Source: Variovorax paradoxus NBRC 15149 (GTDB lineage: Bacteria; Pseudomonadota; Gammaproteobacteria; Burkholderiales; Burkholderiaceae_C). From it: a stretch of DNA of 64,000 nucleotides. The position numbers and the translations under genes were made by a program. Positions 52,752 to 62,476 of this stretch are shown in pieces. Under the pieces are notes generated by a model. The model made no database searches. It was not told the origin of the DNA and was given only the letters and a program-made list of their open reading frames with translations. The DNA lies in NCBI RefSeq assembly GCF_001591365.1, contig NZ_BCUT01000001.1, positions 2,170,001 to 2,234,000 on the forward strand, read 5' to 3'. The stretch's first letter is position 1. The number at the start of each line of letters is the position of its first letter.

Positions 52752-53351
52752 CTACGGGCTTCGCTTGCGCCACTGGCCCAGGTCGGCCTCGATGCGCTCG
52801 TTGATGTTGCCGCTCCACTGCGCGCCGAAGCCGGCCGCGCGCAGCAGCTCGACGATGCGCCGGCCGACCGCGACGGTGTTGGCCTCGCGCTGGTCGATCT
52901 CGGGAATCATGCCGCCGCTGAACGCCAGGTAGAGGCGGCCGGTGCGCACGGCGGTGTCGAGGTCCTGCGCGTGATAGAAGCAGCAGCCGCGAATGCCCGA
53001 GGCAAGCCGGCCCGCGGCACGCCACTGCTCGCGCACGTCGTCATGGCCATCGGCCAGCGAGTTGCCGGCGCGGTGCAGCGCAATAATCTTCTCGCTGCGC
53101 AGCTGGGCGAACACCGCTTCGAGCCTGTCGTATTCGGTCTGGGCGGGCCAGGAAGCCTCGGCGGCGCGCTTGGCGGCGCAGGCGCGCGCGGCCTCGGCCT
53201 TGACCCAGGCGCGGTCTTCGGCCGTGAGCTCGTCGGGGTCGAGGTACTCGTCGGTGATCATCCATTCGATGTCGCCGTCGGGATGGAAGCCGCACCACGC
53301 CAGGCCGTGAATGCGTTCGCGCGTGTCTTCGGGGTCGAGCGTGAGGGCCAT
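52752..53351 (-). CDS. Conserved hypothetical protein (DUF6891-like)
   Basis: 199 residues from ATG 53351. No signal peptide. A Trp/acidic-rich first part ([21 protein letters not shown]), a helix [19 protein letters not shown], then [43 protein letters not shown] and [11 protein letters not shown]. The layout resembles the DUF6891 family, soluble proteins of unknown role often encoded near immunity- or toxin-like small genes, but I am not certain of the match. Preceded 11 bp upstream by a small ORF on the same strand. Confidence 0.7.
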   Translation of the reverse strand: MALTLDPEDTRERIHGLAWCGFHPDGDIEWMITDEYLDPDELTAEDRAWVKAEAARACAAKRAAEASWPAQTEYDRLEAVFAQLRSEKIIALHRAGNSLADGHDDVREQWRAAGRLASGIRGCCFYHAQDLDTAVRTGRLYLAFSGGMIPEIDQREANTVAVGRRIVELLRAAGFGAQWSGNINERIEADLGQWRKRSP

Positions 53352-53362
53352 GCGTGCTCGGT

Positions 53363-53656
53363 TCAACCTGCCAGGCACGCGAAGGCATCGGCTTCGAAGC
53401 GGCCGGCGTCGTCTTTCAGAACCAGGGTGCAGCTCACGTTGTGGGTATCTTGCGGATGGGAGGCCACCAAAACCGCGCCGGCCAGCCCCGCCGCGGCGGG
53501 CACCATCGTACCGGGCTGCGGCCAAAGCTCGATGTCCGCCCGTGGAGGCGGCGGCCGTTTTGTAAGGCGAAAGCATTTGCCTGCGTGGCAAATCAGCCAC
53601 GCCTGGGCCGCGGGCCTCGCATCCGGGGCGGCGAGCACGGCAAAAAGCCGGCCCAT
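53363..53656 (-). CDS. Small hypothetical protein, doubtful start
   Basis: 97 residues at most, from ATG 53656. Unrecognised. The first codons overlap the strong terminator hairpin at 53642-53678, so translation may really begin further in. LICHAGKCFRLTKRPPPP and THNVSCTLVLKDDAGRFEADA look like normal coding sequence, the latter like a beta hairpin. Eleven bases upstream of the DUF6891-like gene, so they could form a small operon. It could also be a non-coding open frame in this high-GC genome. Confidence 0.42.
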   Translation of the reverse strand: MGRLFAVLAAPDARPAAQAWLICHAGKCFRLTKRPPPPRADIELWPQPGTMVPAAAGLAGAVLVASHPQDTHNVSCTLVLKDDAGRFEADAFACLAG

Positions 53657-53678
53657 GCTTTCGCATGGCCGGCTTTTT
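53642..53678. terminator. Strong bidirectional terminator
   Basis: AAAAAGCCGGCC and GGCCGGCTTTTT with ATGC/GCAT above them pair over a TTTC loop, with one bulged C. Flanking A and T runs give a U-tract on both strands. It lies about 35 bases past the stop of the small exported-protein gene (53713) and overlaps the presumed start of the 97-residue ORF. Confidence 0.85.
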
Positions 53679-53712
53679 GGAGGATTGGCGCTCGCCGAGC
53701 GCCGGGGCCGTT

Positions 53713-54093
53713 TTACAGCGGCAGAGCGTCGCCGCGGGCAGCAGCGCGGGCTGCGGCGCGCACCGTGGCGCGGTCCACCGTGCTGGCGACGATCGGGGCC
53801 ACGCCCGACGAGGCGCCTTCGGCGTACGGATCGGCGCTGCGGGCCGCGACGGCGGCTTCTGCGCGGACCGCATCGCGGCTGTTCGACGAAACGAGCACCT
53901 GGGCCGGGCCTGCATTGGCGCCGGTGGCGTAGGGGTTGGCGCTGTGCGCGGCAACCACGGCCTGGCTGGCGACGTCGGCGCGGCTGGCGGCCGAGGTCAG
54001 CTGATGCACGCCTTCGTAGGTTTCGGCGTGGGCGGCACCGGCGACGGCCATGAGGGCAACAGCAACGGCGGAGAGGATCTTCGAGGCGGTCAT
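53713..54093 (-). CDS. Small exported Ala-rich protein with 35-residue repeats (DUF4148-like)
   Basis: 126 residues from ATG 54093, GAAGGA eight bases upstream. Signal peptide MTASKILSAVAVALMAVAGA, cleavage after AHA23. The mature chain carries three units with exact 35-residue period: SRADVASQAVVAAHSANPYA (37-56), [20 protein letters not shown] (72-91) and a partial DRATVRAAARAAARG (107-121). Each full unit has S-R, an Ala-rich helix and (N/D)PYA-x-GA. Such repeats occur in the DUF4148 exported proteins that are numerous in Burkholderiales. No enzyme motif; role unknown, possibly cell-envelope. Followed by a strong terminator, so monocistronic. Confidence 0.75.
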   Translation of the reverse strand: MTASKILSAVAVALMAVAGAAHAETYEGVHQLTSAASRADVASQAVVAAHSANPYATGANAGPAQVLVSSNSRDAVRAEAAVAARSADPYAEGASSGVAPIVASTVDRATVRAAARAAARGDALPL

Positions 54094-54448
54094 TTTGATT
54101 TCCTTCAATTCAGTTCAGTTTTGACTTTGGATGATTTCGAACCGGTCTTGGGTGGGTCACCGTCCCATCGGGGGGCGGCCACCTCGCTCGGGGCCCTGTT
54201 CACCCAGATCGGCTTGGGGGCCGGTCTGTGAGATGAATTGTGCGCCGTCTTCTACGTAAAAACCCTTAGCAAAAAGAACCACGGCGTTCACGGAAAGGAA
54301 ACAATCGCACCGCCCAAGCGAGAAACCGGGGCCATGGCGACACCGGCCTTCGCAGATTGGAAAAAGCGGCCGCCCCCAGGCGCTGCGGCTAAAGTAGTTG
54401 CCCCAAACGGCCCATCCAGCCACACACACAACACAAGGAACATCAGCC
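54094..54448. other. Divergent promoter region, exported protein / yebC
   Basis: 355 bp without a gene. Around 54230-54300 it becomes AT-richer (TCTACGTAAAAACCC, CAAAAAGAACC, GGAAAGGAAACAATC), suggesting the promoter of the exported-protein gene and a leader of about 150 bases. The last 30 bases before yebC contain a CACACACA tract and the AAGGAA ribosome site. No hairpin of note was found, and no operator palindrome. Confidence 0.5.
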
Positions 54449-55162
54449 ATGGGCGCACAGTGGAAAGCAAAGCACAAGGACCTGGCGGCCAATGCCAGGG
54501 GCCGCCTGTTCGGAAAACTGGCCAAGGAAATCATGGTGGCCGCGCGCAGCGGCGCCGATCCGGCCTCCAATGCGCGCCTGCGGCTGGTGGTGGAGCAGGC
54601 CCGCAAGGTCTCGATGCCCAAGGACACGCTGGACCGCGCCATCAAGAAGGGCGCGGGGCTCAGCGGCGAGGCGGTGCACTTCGAGCATGTGATCTACGAA
54701 GGCTTTGCGCCGCACCAGGTGCCCGTGATGGTCGAGTGCCTGACCGACAACGTGAACCGCACCGCGCCTGAAATGCGCGTGCTGTTCCGCAAGGGCCAGC
54801 TCGGCACCTCGGGCTCGGTGTCGTGGGACTTCGACCACGTGGGCATGATCGAGGCCGAGCCTTCGCGTGCCGATGCCGATGCCGAAGTCGCCGCCATCGA
54901 AGCGGGCGCGCAGGACTTCGAGGCGGCCGGCGAAGGCGGCGCCACGGTGTTCCTGACCGACCCGACCGACCTCGACCTGGTGAGCCGCGCGCTGCCGGCC
55001 CAGGGCTTCACCGTGCTGTCGGCCAAGCTGGGCTACAAGCCAAAGAACCCGGTCGATCCGGCCAGCCTCAGCGCGGAGCACCTCGAGGAGGTCGAAGTGT
55101 TCCTGGCCGCCATCGATGCCAACGACGACGTGCAGAACGTGTTCGTGGGCCTGGCGGGCTGA
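54449..55162 (+). CDS. yebC: YebC/PmpR-family regulator/translation factor
   Basis: 237 residues from ATG 54449 ([18 protein letters not shown]), AAGGAA nine bases upstream. Typical landmarks: [82 protein letters not shown] and [11 protein letters not shown] (landmarks). YebC proteins were described as transcriptional regulators and more recently as translation factors that help at proline stretches. Complete. The next gene is 18 bp downstream on the same strand. Confidence 0.94.
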   Translation: MGAQWKAKHKDLAANARGRLFGKLAKEIMVAARSGADPASNARLRLVVEQARKVSMPKDTLDRAIKKGAGLSGEAVHFEHVIYEGFAPHQVPVMVECLTDNVNRTAPEMRVLFRKGQLGTSGSVSWDFDHVGMIEAEPSRADADAEVAAIEAGAQDFEAAGEGGATVFLTDPTDLDLVSRALPAQGFTVLSAKLGYKPKNPVDPASLSAEHLEEVEVFLAAIDANDDVQNVFVGLAG

Positions 55163-55180
55163 GCCGCCGCCTTTCGGTCG

Positions 55181-55621
55181 ATGGACAGTCCGGTGAGCAG
55201 CCCCGAGAACGCGGCCAACCGCACGCTGGCCGGCCGCTGCCTTTGCGGCGCGGTGCGCTACACGGTGGCCGACGCCTTCGCCTATGCGCTGAACTGCCAC
55301 TGCGCCGACTGCCGGCGCGCGACCGGCTCGGCCTTCAAGCCCTTCGCCGGCATCGAGCGGCACAAGCTGGCCATTGCACAGGGCCAGGACGAACTCCTGG
55401 TCTTCGGCAAAGAAGACGCGGGCGACGTGCACTGCCGCCATTGCGGCTCGCTGCTCTACTCGGTGGTGCGCGACGGCCTGTTCGTGCATGTGACGCTGGG
55501 CACGCTGGCCGACGACCCTTCGATCCGCCCGCGTGCGCACATCTTCGTGGGCTCGAAGGCGCCCTGGTTCACGATCACCGACGACCTGCCCCAATACGCG
55601 GGCCACGCCGACGCCGATTGA
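55181..55621 (+). CDS. GFA-family zinc protein
   Basis: 146 residues from ATG 55181. Cys-rich GFA (CENP-V/GFA) fold: Cys20 and Cys22 (RCLCGAVRY), Cys39/41/44 (NCHCADCRRATGSAF), and Cys85/88 (HCRHCGS), which hold two zinc ions. Closest known activity is glutathione-dependent formaldehyde activation (Gfa), but most members are uncharacterised. VHVTLGTLADDPSIRPRAHIF is typical. Converges with the histidine kinase gene. Confidence 0.88.
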   Translation: MDSPVSSPENAANRTLAGRCLCGAVRYTVADAFAYALNCHCADCRRATGSAFKPFAGIERHKLAIAQGQDELLVFGKEDAGDVHCRHCGSLLYSVVRDGLFVHVTLGTLADDPSIRPRAHIFVGSKAPWFTITDDLPQYAGHADAD

Positions 55622-55633
55622 GCCTCCGGCCTG

Positions 55634-57607
55634 CTACGCCGCCCGCACGCCGCGCTGGAGCGGCAGCCAGAGCGTGAACAGCGTGCCCGCAGGCCCCGAG
55701 CGCCACGAGACTTCGCCCCCGACGGCCTGCGCCCGGCGCTGCTGGTTCTGCATGCCGCGCCCGCCGGCACCGGCCAAGGCCTTCTCGACGTCGAAGCCCT
55801 GGCCGTTGTCCTCGATGCTCACCCGCACGCCCGATGCCTGGCGCTCGGTGGCCACCCGGATCTCGGTGGCGCGCGTATGGCGCAGCACGTTGGCGATGCT
55901 CTCCTGCACGATGCGCAGGATGTGCAGCGCGCTGGTCGGGTCGAGCCAGTCCAGCGCCGGCAGTTCCTGCACCTGCCATTGCAGCGCCACGCCCGAGCTC
56001 TCGAGCCGCGGGCCGAGCCGGTAGCGCAGCGTGGCCAGCAGCAGCAGCAGGTCGTCCTCGAGCGGCTCCATCGAATCGATGGTGAGCTTGAGGTCGTCCA
56101 GGCAGCTCTTGAGCACCTGCGAGACCTTGTCGTCGCTCATGCTGCCGCCCTCCACGGAGCGGATGGCGCTGATCAGCGAGGAGCCCAGGCCGTCGTGCAT
56201 GTCCTGCATGAGGCGCTGGCGCTCGTCGCTGATGGTCTGCTTCCTCTCGACCTCGCGCAGCCGCCGGTGGCTGAGCTCGAGCTCGGCTTCGCGCGCCGCA
56301 AGGCGCTGGGCCAGGCTGGCGTTGACGCGCTCGACCTCGGCAATGGCATTGACGTAGCGCCGGTACAGCAGCACCCCGAACACGCTGAAGGTGACGGCGT
56401 TGGTGTAGGCGCCCAGGTACCAGCCCTCGGGGCTCACGAAATTGTTCTGCAGCAGCCAGTCGGACACCCCCAGCAGCACGCACACGCCGATGCCCACGGC
56501 CACCAGGCGGCCCTCGCCGGAGCGGCGCCAGGCGCTGATGCCGCCCACCAGCGCAACGGCGACCCCCATCAGCGCCGCGCCCAGGTAGATCAGCGGCGTG
56601 ACCTGCGGCGTGTTCCTCAGGATCGCCAGGCCCGGCAGCGTCAGCACGCCGGTCAGTACCGTCCACGCCACCACCGCGCCGGTGAACCACCGCAGCGGTC
56701 GGCCGTGCAGCTGGCGCAGCGCGAAGTGCACCACCGCCACCAGCCAGAACAGCGAGTTGACCGTGAGCCAGGCGAACCAGTCGTTGGCGACCGGAACGCC
56801 GACATAGAAATGCAGGCTGCGCAGGAAGGAGGTGGTCGCCAGGTTGAAGAAGAGCAGGTAGCCGGTTTCGTGGCTGCGCCTGAACCACACGAACAGCGCG
56901 AACACGCCCACCGCCATGAAGGCCGTGCTGAGCATGGCCGGCAGCTCCTGCTGCAGCCACTGCCGCATGCGGTAGCGCGGCTCCAGCGCTTCGGCGGGCC
57001 CAAGCCACAGCGACGAAACCGCCACCTGCGCGCCGCGTGTGTGCTCCATCCGCACCAGGATCTCGTCCAGCGGCGCGCCGTCGGTCGTCTTGCCCAGCAG
57101 CACCCACAGCGGCGTGCGGGTGCTGTTCCACAGCGGGCCCTGCACCTGCGCGCGGTGGACCTGCCGCCCGTTGGCATACACCGCGATGGTGCCGTCGGTC
57201 TTGATGCGCGCGCCGTAGAGCGCGAGCGGTGCCTGCGTGGCGGGCAGGCCGCGCGTGGAGATCCGCAGCCAGGTGATGCGGGTCGCGCCCGCCGATGCAC
57301 TGCCGTCGGCCTGGCGCAGCAGCGCAATGGGCAGCGCCAGCGGCAGTTCGACCGGCTGCCAGGCGGAAGGCAGGGCCTTGCTGTCGACGGCAAGCGGCAG
57401 TGCACGGAAGCCGGGTGCGTCCTGCACCTGCCAGTCGGCCTGCGTCAGGTGCAGCGCCGCGTTGTGCTGCGCAGCGCTGGTGCCGAAAAAGGCGGCCATG
57501 GCCACCAGCAGCGCCACGGACGCGGCGAGCACCACGTTCGCCCAGAAGGAGGCAAAGCGGTATCTGGAGAAATGTTCGAGCAGCCGGCGCGCAGATCCGA
57601 GGCTCAT
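55634..57607 (-). CDS. 7TMR-DISM sensor histidine kinase
   Basis: 657 residues from ATG 57607. One helix near residues 25-45, a periplasmic 7TMR-DISMED2 sensory domain (about 50-220; TRITWLRISTRGLPA, LALYGARIKTDGTIAVYANG landmarks), a seven-helix membrane block (about 225-420), a coiled coil (ASLAQRLAAREAELEL) and a NarL-type HisKA_3 kinase: the H box MQDMHDGLGSSLISAIR, then VQESIANVLRHTRA (N box), IEDNGQGFD and GGRGMQNQQRRA. Phosphorylates a response regulator of the NarL family that is not in the window: neighbours are a GFA gene and ssb. Confidence 0.9.
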   Translation of the reverse strand: MSLGSARRLLEHFSRYRFASFWANVVLAASVALLVAMAAFFGTSAAQHNAALHLTQADWQVQDAPGFRALPLAVDSKALPSAWQPVELPLALPIALLRQADGSASAGATRITWLRISTRGLPATQAPLALYGARIKTDGTIAVYANGRQVHRAQVQGPLWNSTRTPLWVLLGKTTDGAPLDEILVRMEHTRGAQVAVSSLWLGPAEALEPRYRMRQWLQQELPAMLSTAFMAVGVFALFVWFRRSHETGYLLFFNLATTSFLRSLHFYVGVPVANDWFAWLTVNSLFWLVAVVHFALRQLHGRPLRWFTGAVVAWTVLTGVLTLPGLAILRNTPQVTPLIYLGAALMGVAVALVGGISAWRRSGEGRLVAVGIGVCVLLGVSDWLLQNNFVSPEGWYLGAYTNAVTFSVFGVLLYRRYVNAIAEVERVNASLAQRLAAREAELELSHRRLREVERKQTISDERQRLMQDMHDGLGSSLISAIRSVEGGSMSDDKVSQVLKSCLDDLKLTIDSMEPLEDDLLLLLATLRYRLGPRLESSGVALQWQVQELPALDWLDPTSALHILRIVQESIANVLRHTRATEIRVATERQASGVRVSIEDNGQGFDVEKALAGAGGRGMQNQQRRAQAVGGEVSWRSGPAGTLFTLWLPLQRGVRAA

Positions 57608-57665
57608 GCGAGGCTCATCCGCGTGCGGCCTGCCCGGTCCGGCTCAGGAAACGGTGCGATTCAGC

Positions 57666-58220
57666 TCAGAACGGAATGTCGTCGTCCATGTCGTCGAAGC
57701 CCGACGACGACTTGGCCGGAGCCTGGCGCGGTGCCGGCGCCGGAGCGCGCGGTGCCGCGGCCGGTGCGCGGGGGGCATAGCCGCCGCCACCGCCACCGCC
57801 GGCGCCTTGCGAGTAGCCGCCGCCACCGCCGCCCTGCGAATAGCCGCCGTCGTCCTCGGGACCGCCTGAGGGGCCGCCCTGGCCCTGGCGGCTGCCCAGC
57901 ATCTGCATCTGGTCGGCGCGGATTTCGGTGGTGTATTTCTCGATGCCGTCCTTGTCGGTCCACTTGCGCGTGCGCAGGCTGCCTTCGACGTACACCTGCG
58001 AGCCCTTGCGCAGGTACTGGCCGGCGATTTCGGCCAGGCGGCCGTTGAAGACGATGCGGTGCCACTCGGTGGCTTCGCGCATTTCGCCGCTTTGCTTGTC
58101 TTTCCAGCGATCGGTGGTGGCCACGGTGACGTTCGCGACCTGGTCGCCGCTCGGGAAGGTACGCATTTCGGGGTCGCGCCCCAGATTGCCGACGACGATG
58201 ACTTTGTTGACCGATGCCAT
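57666..58220 (-). CDS. ssb: Single-stranded DNA-binding protein
   Basis: 184 residues from ATG 58220. OB-fold N-terminal 110 residues: [71 protein letters not shown] long Gly/Ala/Pro-rich linker (residues 112-172, with runs of Gly) leads to the conserved acidic tip DMDDDIPF that binds repair and replication proteins. Divergent from uvrA with a 162-bp gap; in many relatives an MFS gene intervenes, here it does not. Confidence 0.96.
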   Translation of the reverse strand: MASVNKVIVVGNLGRDPEMRTFPSGDQVANVTVATTDRWKDKQSGEMREATEWHRIVFNGRLAEIAGQYLRKGSQVYVEGSLRTRKWTDKDGIEKYTTEIRADQMQMLGSRQGQGGPSGGPEDDGGYSQGGGGGGYSQGAGGGGGGGYAPRAPAAAPRAPAPAPRQAPAKSSSGFDDMDDDIPF

Positions 58221-58382
58221 GTGCACTGCCCCTGATAAGTGGATGAAGGAGAAGGAAGAAAAGAACCCTAGATTGTGCCCGATGCCGGCGCCCCGGGCGC
58301 CCCCGCGGGGCCCCGCCGAAGCACCGCCTGCTTGAAACCGCCGCAACCCGCCCGCCCGCCATGAAATGCCGCTCGGACTATC

Positions 58383-61300
58383 ATGTCCGGTTGCCCTCGG
58401 ACGATCGCCCCCTTGAATTCCAAAGCCATTGAATACGCCGACGACGGCGCGCAGCGCGCACGCGACGCGGAACTCGAACGCGACACCTACCTCGGCGCGG
58501 TGCTCGCGCAGCAGCGCATCAGCATCCGCGGTGCGCGCACCCACAACCTGAAGAATGTCGACCTCGACATTCCGCGCAACAAGCTGGTGGTGATCACCGG
58601 CCTGTCGGGCTCGGGCAAATCGAGCCTGGCCTTCGACACGCTGTATGCCGAAGGCCAGCGGCGCTATGTGGAAAGCCTCTCGGCCTATGCGCGGCAGTTC
58701 CTGCAGCTCATGGACAAGCCCGACGTCGACGTGATCGAGGGCCTGTCGCCCGCCATCAGCATCGAGCAGAAGGCGACCAGCCACAACCCGCGCTCCACCG
58801 TGGGCACGGTGACCGAGATCCATGACTACCTGCGCCTCTTGTACGCCCGCGCCGGTACGCCCTACTGCCCCGACCACCACCTGCCGCTGCAGGCGCAGAC
58901 CGTGTCGCAGATGGTCGATGCCACGCTCGCGATTCCCGACGAGCCGCGCCTGATGATCCTCGCGCCCGTCGCGCGCGAGAAAAAAGGCGAATTCCTCGAG
59001 CTCTTCGCCGAGATGCAGGCTGCGGGCTATGTGCGTTTCCGCGTCGACGGCCAGACCTACGAATACAACGACCTGCCCAAGCTCAAGAAGACCGAGAAGC
59101 ACGACATCGACGTGGTGATCGACCGGCTGCGCGCGCGCCCCGACATGCAGCAGCGCCTGGCCGAGAGCTTCGAGGCGGCGCTGCGGCTGGCCGAAGGCCG
59201 CGCCATCGCGCTGGAACTGGGCGCAAGGCCGGAAGGCAGCGCCGATGGCACTGCGGGCGCGCCCGACAAGGAGCACCTGTTCAACGCCAAGTTCGCCTGC
59301 CCGATCTGCCACTACTCGCTGTCGGAGCTGGAGCCGCGCCTCTTTTCGTTCAACTCGCCCGTGGGCGCCTGCCCGAGCTGCGACGGCCTCGGCCACCGCG
59401 AGGTGTTCGACCCGGCGCGCGTGGTCGCCTTCCCCTCGCTCTCGCTCGCGAGCGGCGCCATCAAGGGCTGGGACCGCCGCAACGGCTACTACTTCAGCAT
59501 GATCGAGAGCGTTGCGAAGCACTACAAGTTCGACGTCGACGCGCCCTTCGAATCCTTGCCCGCCTCGGTGCAGCAGGTGCTGCTGCACGGCTCGGCGGCC
59601 GAGGAGATCAAGTTCAACTACACCATGGAGTCGGGCAACTTCGCGGGCAAGAAGCTCACGAAGAAGCACCCCTTCGAGGGGATCATCCCGAACATGGCGC
59701 GGCGCTACCGCGAGACCGATTCGGTGATGGTGCGCGAAGACCTCGCGCGCTTTCGCAACCTGCAGCCGTGCCCTGATTGCGGTGGCTCGCGCCTGCGGCC
59801 TGAAGCTCGCAACGTGTTCCTGGTCGATGAATCGGCCCGGCCCGCGGACGGCGGCGAGCCGCCGCGCATGGCGATCTTCGAGCTCAGCCATCTCACGTTG
59901 CGCGATTCGCTCGCCTGGTTCCAGACGCTCAAGCTGCGCGGCGCCAAGGCCGACATCGCCGACAAGGTGGTGCGCGAGATCGGCCTGCGCCTCAAGTTCC
60001 TGAACGACGTGGGCCTGAACTACCTGAGCCTGGACCGCAGCGCCGAGACGCTCTCGGGCGGCGAGGCGCAGCGCATCCGGCTGGCCTCGCAGATCGGCTC
60101 GGGCCTGACGGGCGTGATGTACGTGCTCGACGAGCCCAGCATCGGCCTGCACCAGCGCGACAACGACCGGCTGATCGGCACGCTCAAGCATCTGCGCGAC
60201 ATCGGCAACAGCGTGATCGTGGTCGAGCACGACGAGGACATGATCCACGCCGCCGACCACGTGATCGACATGGGCCCGGGCGCGGGCATCCACGGCGGCC
60301 GCGTGATGGCGCAGGGCAGCTACGCCCAGGTGGCGGCCAACCCCGATTCGCTGACCGGCCAATATCTTTCCGGCACGAAGAAGATCGAAGTGCCCAAGCG
60401 CCGCACCGCCTGGCTGCCGGTCGTGAAGAAGCCGGCCTTCAACGAAGGCAAGAAGGCCTCGCGCTTTCCGCCGAGCCCCGCGGCCGAGCGGCGCGCTGCG
60501 CGCGAAGCGGCGCACCTGGCCTCGCAAACCGACCTGCAGGAAATCCGCGTGGTGGGTGCCACCGGCAACAACCTCAAGAACGTGAGCGTCGCCTTCCCGG
60601 TCGGCCTGCTGACCTGCGTGACGGGCGTCTCGGGCTCGGGCAAGTCGACGCTGGTGAACGACACGCTCTACACCGCCGTGGCGCGCACGCTCTACCGCGC
60701 GCACGAGGAGCCGGCGGCGCATGAATCGGTCGAGGGCATCGAGTATTTCGACAAGGTCATCAACGTCGACCAGAGTCCCATCGGCCGCACGCCGCGCAGC
60801 AACCCGGCCACCTACACGGGCCTGTTCACGCCGATCCGCGAGCTGATGGCCGAGACCAACACCGCGCGCGAGCGCGGCTACGGCCCGGGCCGCTTCAGCT
60901 TCAACGTGGCGGGCGGGCGCTGCGAGGCCTGCCAGGGCGACGGCGTGGTGAAGGTCGAGATGCACTTTTTGCCCGACGTGTACGTGCCCTGCGAGGTGTG
61001 CCACGGCCAGCGCTACAACCGCGAGACGCTCGAGGTTCTGTACAAGGGCAAGAACATCGCGCAGATCCTCGAGATGACGGTGGAAACCGCGCACGAATTC
61101 CTGAAGGCCGTGCCGACCATCGAGCGCAAGCTGCGCACGCTGCTGGACGTGGGCCTCAGCTACATCAAGCTCGGCCAGTCGGCCACCACACTGTCGGGCG
61201 GCGAGGCGCAGCGCGTGAAGCTGGCGCTCGAGCTCAGCAAGCGCGACACCGGCCGCACGCTCTACATCCTCGACGAGCCGACCACCGGCCTGCACTTTGC

Positions 61301-61526
61301 CGACATCGAGCTGCTGCTCAAGGTGCTGCACCAGCTGCGCGACGCGGGCAACACCATCGTGGTGATCGAGCACAACCTGGACGTCATCAAGACGGCCGAC
61401 TGGCTGATCGACATGGGCCCCGAGGGCGGTGCCGGCGGCGGCACGGTGGTGGGCGAAGGCACGCCCGAGGACATCGCGGCCAACGAGGCGAGCCACACGG
61501 GGCGCTACCTCAAGCGGCTGCTGTAG
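58383..61526 (+). CDS. uvrA: UvrABC system protein A
   Basis: 1047 residues from ATG 58383; an in-frame TTG at 58413 is also possible. DNA-damage recognition ATPase of nucleotide excision repair. Two ABC ATPase modules: first Walker [17 protein letters not shown], second [13 protein letters not shown]; signatures [15 protein letters not shown] and [16 protein letters not shown]; zinc-binding Cys sets ([37 protein letters not shown]). [16 protein letters not shown] Walker B and [17 protein letters not shown] are present. About 100 residues longer than E. coli UvrA because of an N-terminal tail and small insertions. Complete. Confidence 0.96.
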   Translation: MSGCPRTIAPLNSKAIEYADDGAQRARDAELERDTYLGAVLAQQRISIRGARTHNLKNVDLDIPRNKLVVITGLSGSGKSSLAFDTLYAEGQRRYVESLSAYARQFLQLMDKPDVDVIEGLSPAISIEQKATSHNPRSTVGTVTEIHDYLRLLYARAGTPYCPDHHLPLQAQTVSQMVDATLAIPDEPRLMILAPVAREKKGEFLELFAEMQAAGYVRFRVDGQTYEYNDLPKLKKTEKHDIDVVIDRLRARPDMQQRLAESFEAALRLAEGRAIALELGARPEGSADGTAGAPDKEHLFNAKFACPICHYSLSELEPRLFSFNSPVGACPSCDGLGHREVFDPARVVAFPSLSLASGAIKGWDRRNGYYFSMIESVAKHYKFDVDAPFESLPASVQQVLLHGSAAEEIKFNYTMESGNFAGKKLTKKHPFEGIIPNMARRYRETDSVMVREDLARFRNLQPCPDCGGSRLRPEARNVFLVDESARPADGGEPPRMAIFELSHLTLRDSLAWFQTLKLRGAKADIADKVVREIGLRLKFLNDVGLNYLSLDRSAETLSGGEAQRIRLASQIGSGLTGVMYVLDEPSIGLHQRDNDRLIGTLKHLRDIGNSVIVVEHDEDMIHAADHVIDMGPGAGIHGGRVMAQGSYAQVAANPDSLTGQYLSGTKKIEVPKRRTAWLPVVKKPAFNEGKKASRFPPSPAAERRAAREAAHLASQTDLQEIRVVGATGNNLKNVSVAFPVGLLTCVTGVSGSGKSTLVNDTLYTAVARTLYRAHEEPAAHESVEGIEYFDKVINVDQSPIGRTPRSNPATYTGLFTPIRELMAETNTARERGYGPGRFSFNVAGGRCEACQGDGVVKVEMHFLPDVYVPCEVCHGQRYNRETLEVLYKGKNIAQILEMTVETAHEFLKAVPTIERKLRTLLDVGLSYIKLGQSATTLSGGEAQRVKLALELSKRDTGRTLYILDEPTTGLHFADIELLLKVLHQLRDAGNTIVVIEHNLDVIKTADWLIDMGPEGGAGGGTVVGEGTPEDIAANEASHTGRYLKRLL

Positions 61527-61577
61527 CGCGCGCCCGCTTCCTGCACGAATGCGCGGGCCGCGCCACAATCGCGGCCC

Positions 61578-62468
61578 ATGCCTTCCTTCACGCCGCGCCA
61601 GTTCCTCCTGCTCGTTCTCCTCACGCTTGCATGGGGCCTCAACTGGCCCGTGATGAAGCTCGGCGTGGCGGACTATCCGCCGCTGGCCTTCCGCGCGATC
61701 TCGATCTGGCTCGGCGTGCCGGTGCTGGGGCTTGCGCTGGCGTGGATGAAGGTGCCGTTCCACGTGCCGCGCCGCGCATGGCCCGAACTGGTGTGGCTGG
61801 GCGCCACCAACATGTTCATCTGGCACGCCTGCATCATCCTCGCGGTGAAGGCGCTCTCGGGCGGGCGCGCGGCGATCCTGGGCTACACGATGCCGGTGTT
61901 CTCGGCGGTGATCGGCGCGCTGCTGTTCTCGGCCGTGCTCACGCGGCGCTCATGGGTGGGCGTGGGCGCCTGCGCGGTCGGCGTGGGGCTTTTGCTGTGG
62001 CACGAGCTCACCGACCTGGCGGGGCGGCCCGGCTACGTGGCGCTCGCACTGGTGGCGGCCGCGACATGGGCGCTGGGCACGCAGCTGCTGCGCCACTCGC
62101 GCATCGGACTGCCGACGCTCACGCTCTCGTTCTGGATGACGGCGATGACGGCCGTGGTGATGACGGTGCTGTCGCTGCTGTTCGAGCGCGGCCCATGGCG
62201 CTGGCCCGGTCCCGTGACCTGGGGCTCGATCGCCTACAACGCGGTGCTGATCTTCGGCTTTGCGCATGCGGCATGGTTCTACCTGGCGCGCGGCCTGCCG
62301 CCGGTGGCCTCGACCCTGAGCGTGATGTTCATCCCGGTACTGGGCGTGTTCAGCGGCGCGGTGTGGCTCGGCGAAGTGGTGCACTGGCAGGACTGGGTGG
62401 CCGTCGCGCTGATGATGGTGGCCATTGCCTCGGTGCTCTGGCCCTCGCGCAGCGCCGCCAAGGCCTGA
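61578..62468 (+). CDS. EamA/DMT-superfamily transporter
   Basis: 296 residues from ATG 61578. Ten hydrophobic segments in two EamA repeats, the first starting [20 protein letters not shown], the second near [19 protein letters not shown]. Motifs [14 protein letters not shown] and [18 protein letters not shown] fit the metabolite-efflux branch. Probably exports an amino acid or related small metabolite; substrate cannot be told. The stop is nine bases from the convergent GntR/UTRA gene. Confidence 0.85.
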   Translation: MPSFTPRQFLLLVLLTLAWGLNWPVMKLGVADYPPLAFRAISIWLGVPVLGLALAWMKVPFHVPRRAWPELVWLGATNMFIWHACIILAVKALSGGRAAILGYTMPVFSAVIGALLFSAVLTRRSWVGVGACAVGVGLLLWHELTDLAGRPGYVALALVAAATWALGTQLLRHSRIGLPTLTLSFWMTAMTAVVMTVLSLLFERGPWRWPGPVTWGSIAYNAVLIFGFAHAAWFYLARGLPPVASTLSVMFIPVLGVFSGAVWLGEVVHWQDWVAVALMMVAIASVLWPSRSAAKA

Positions 62469-62476
62469 AGAAGAAA

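Noticed and set aside
57666..61826. A 1386-codon open frame on the minus strand covering uvrA and ssb
   Set aside because: Only its last 184 codons (57666-58220) are real (ssb); the rest is the antisense of uvrA, kept open by high GC.
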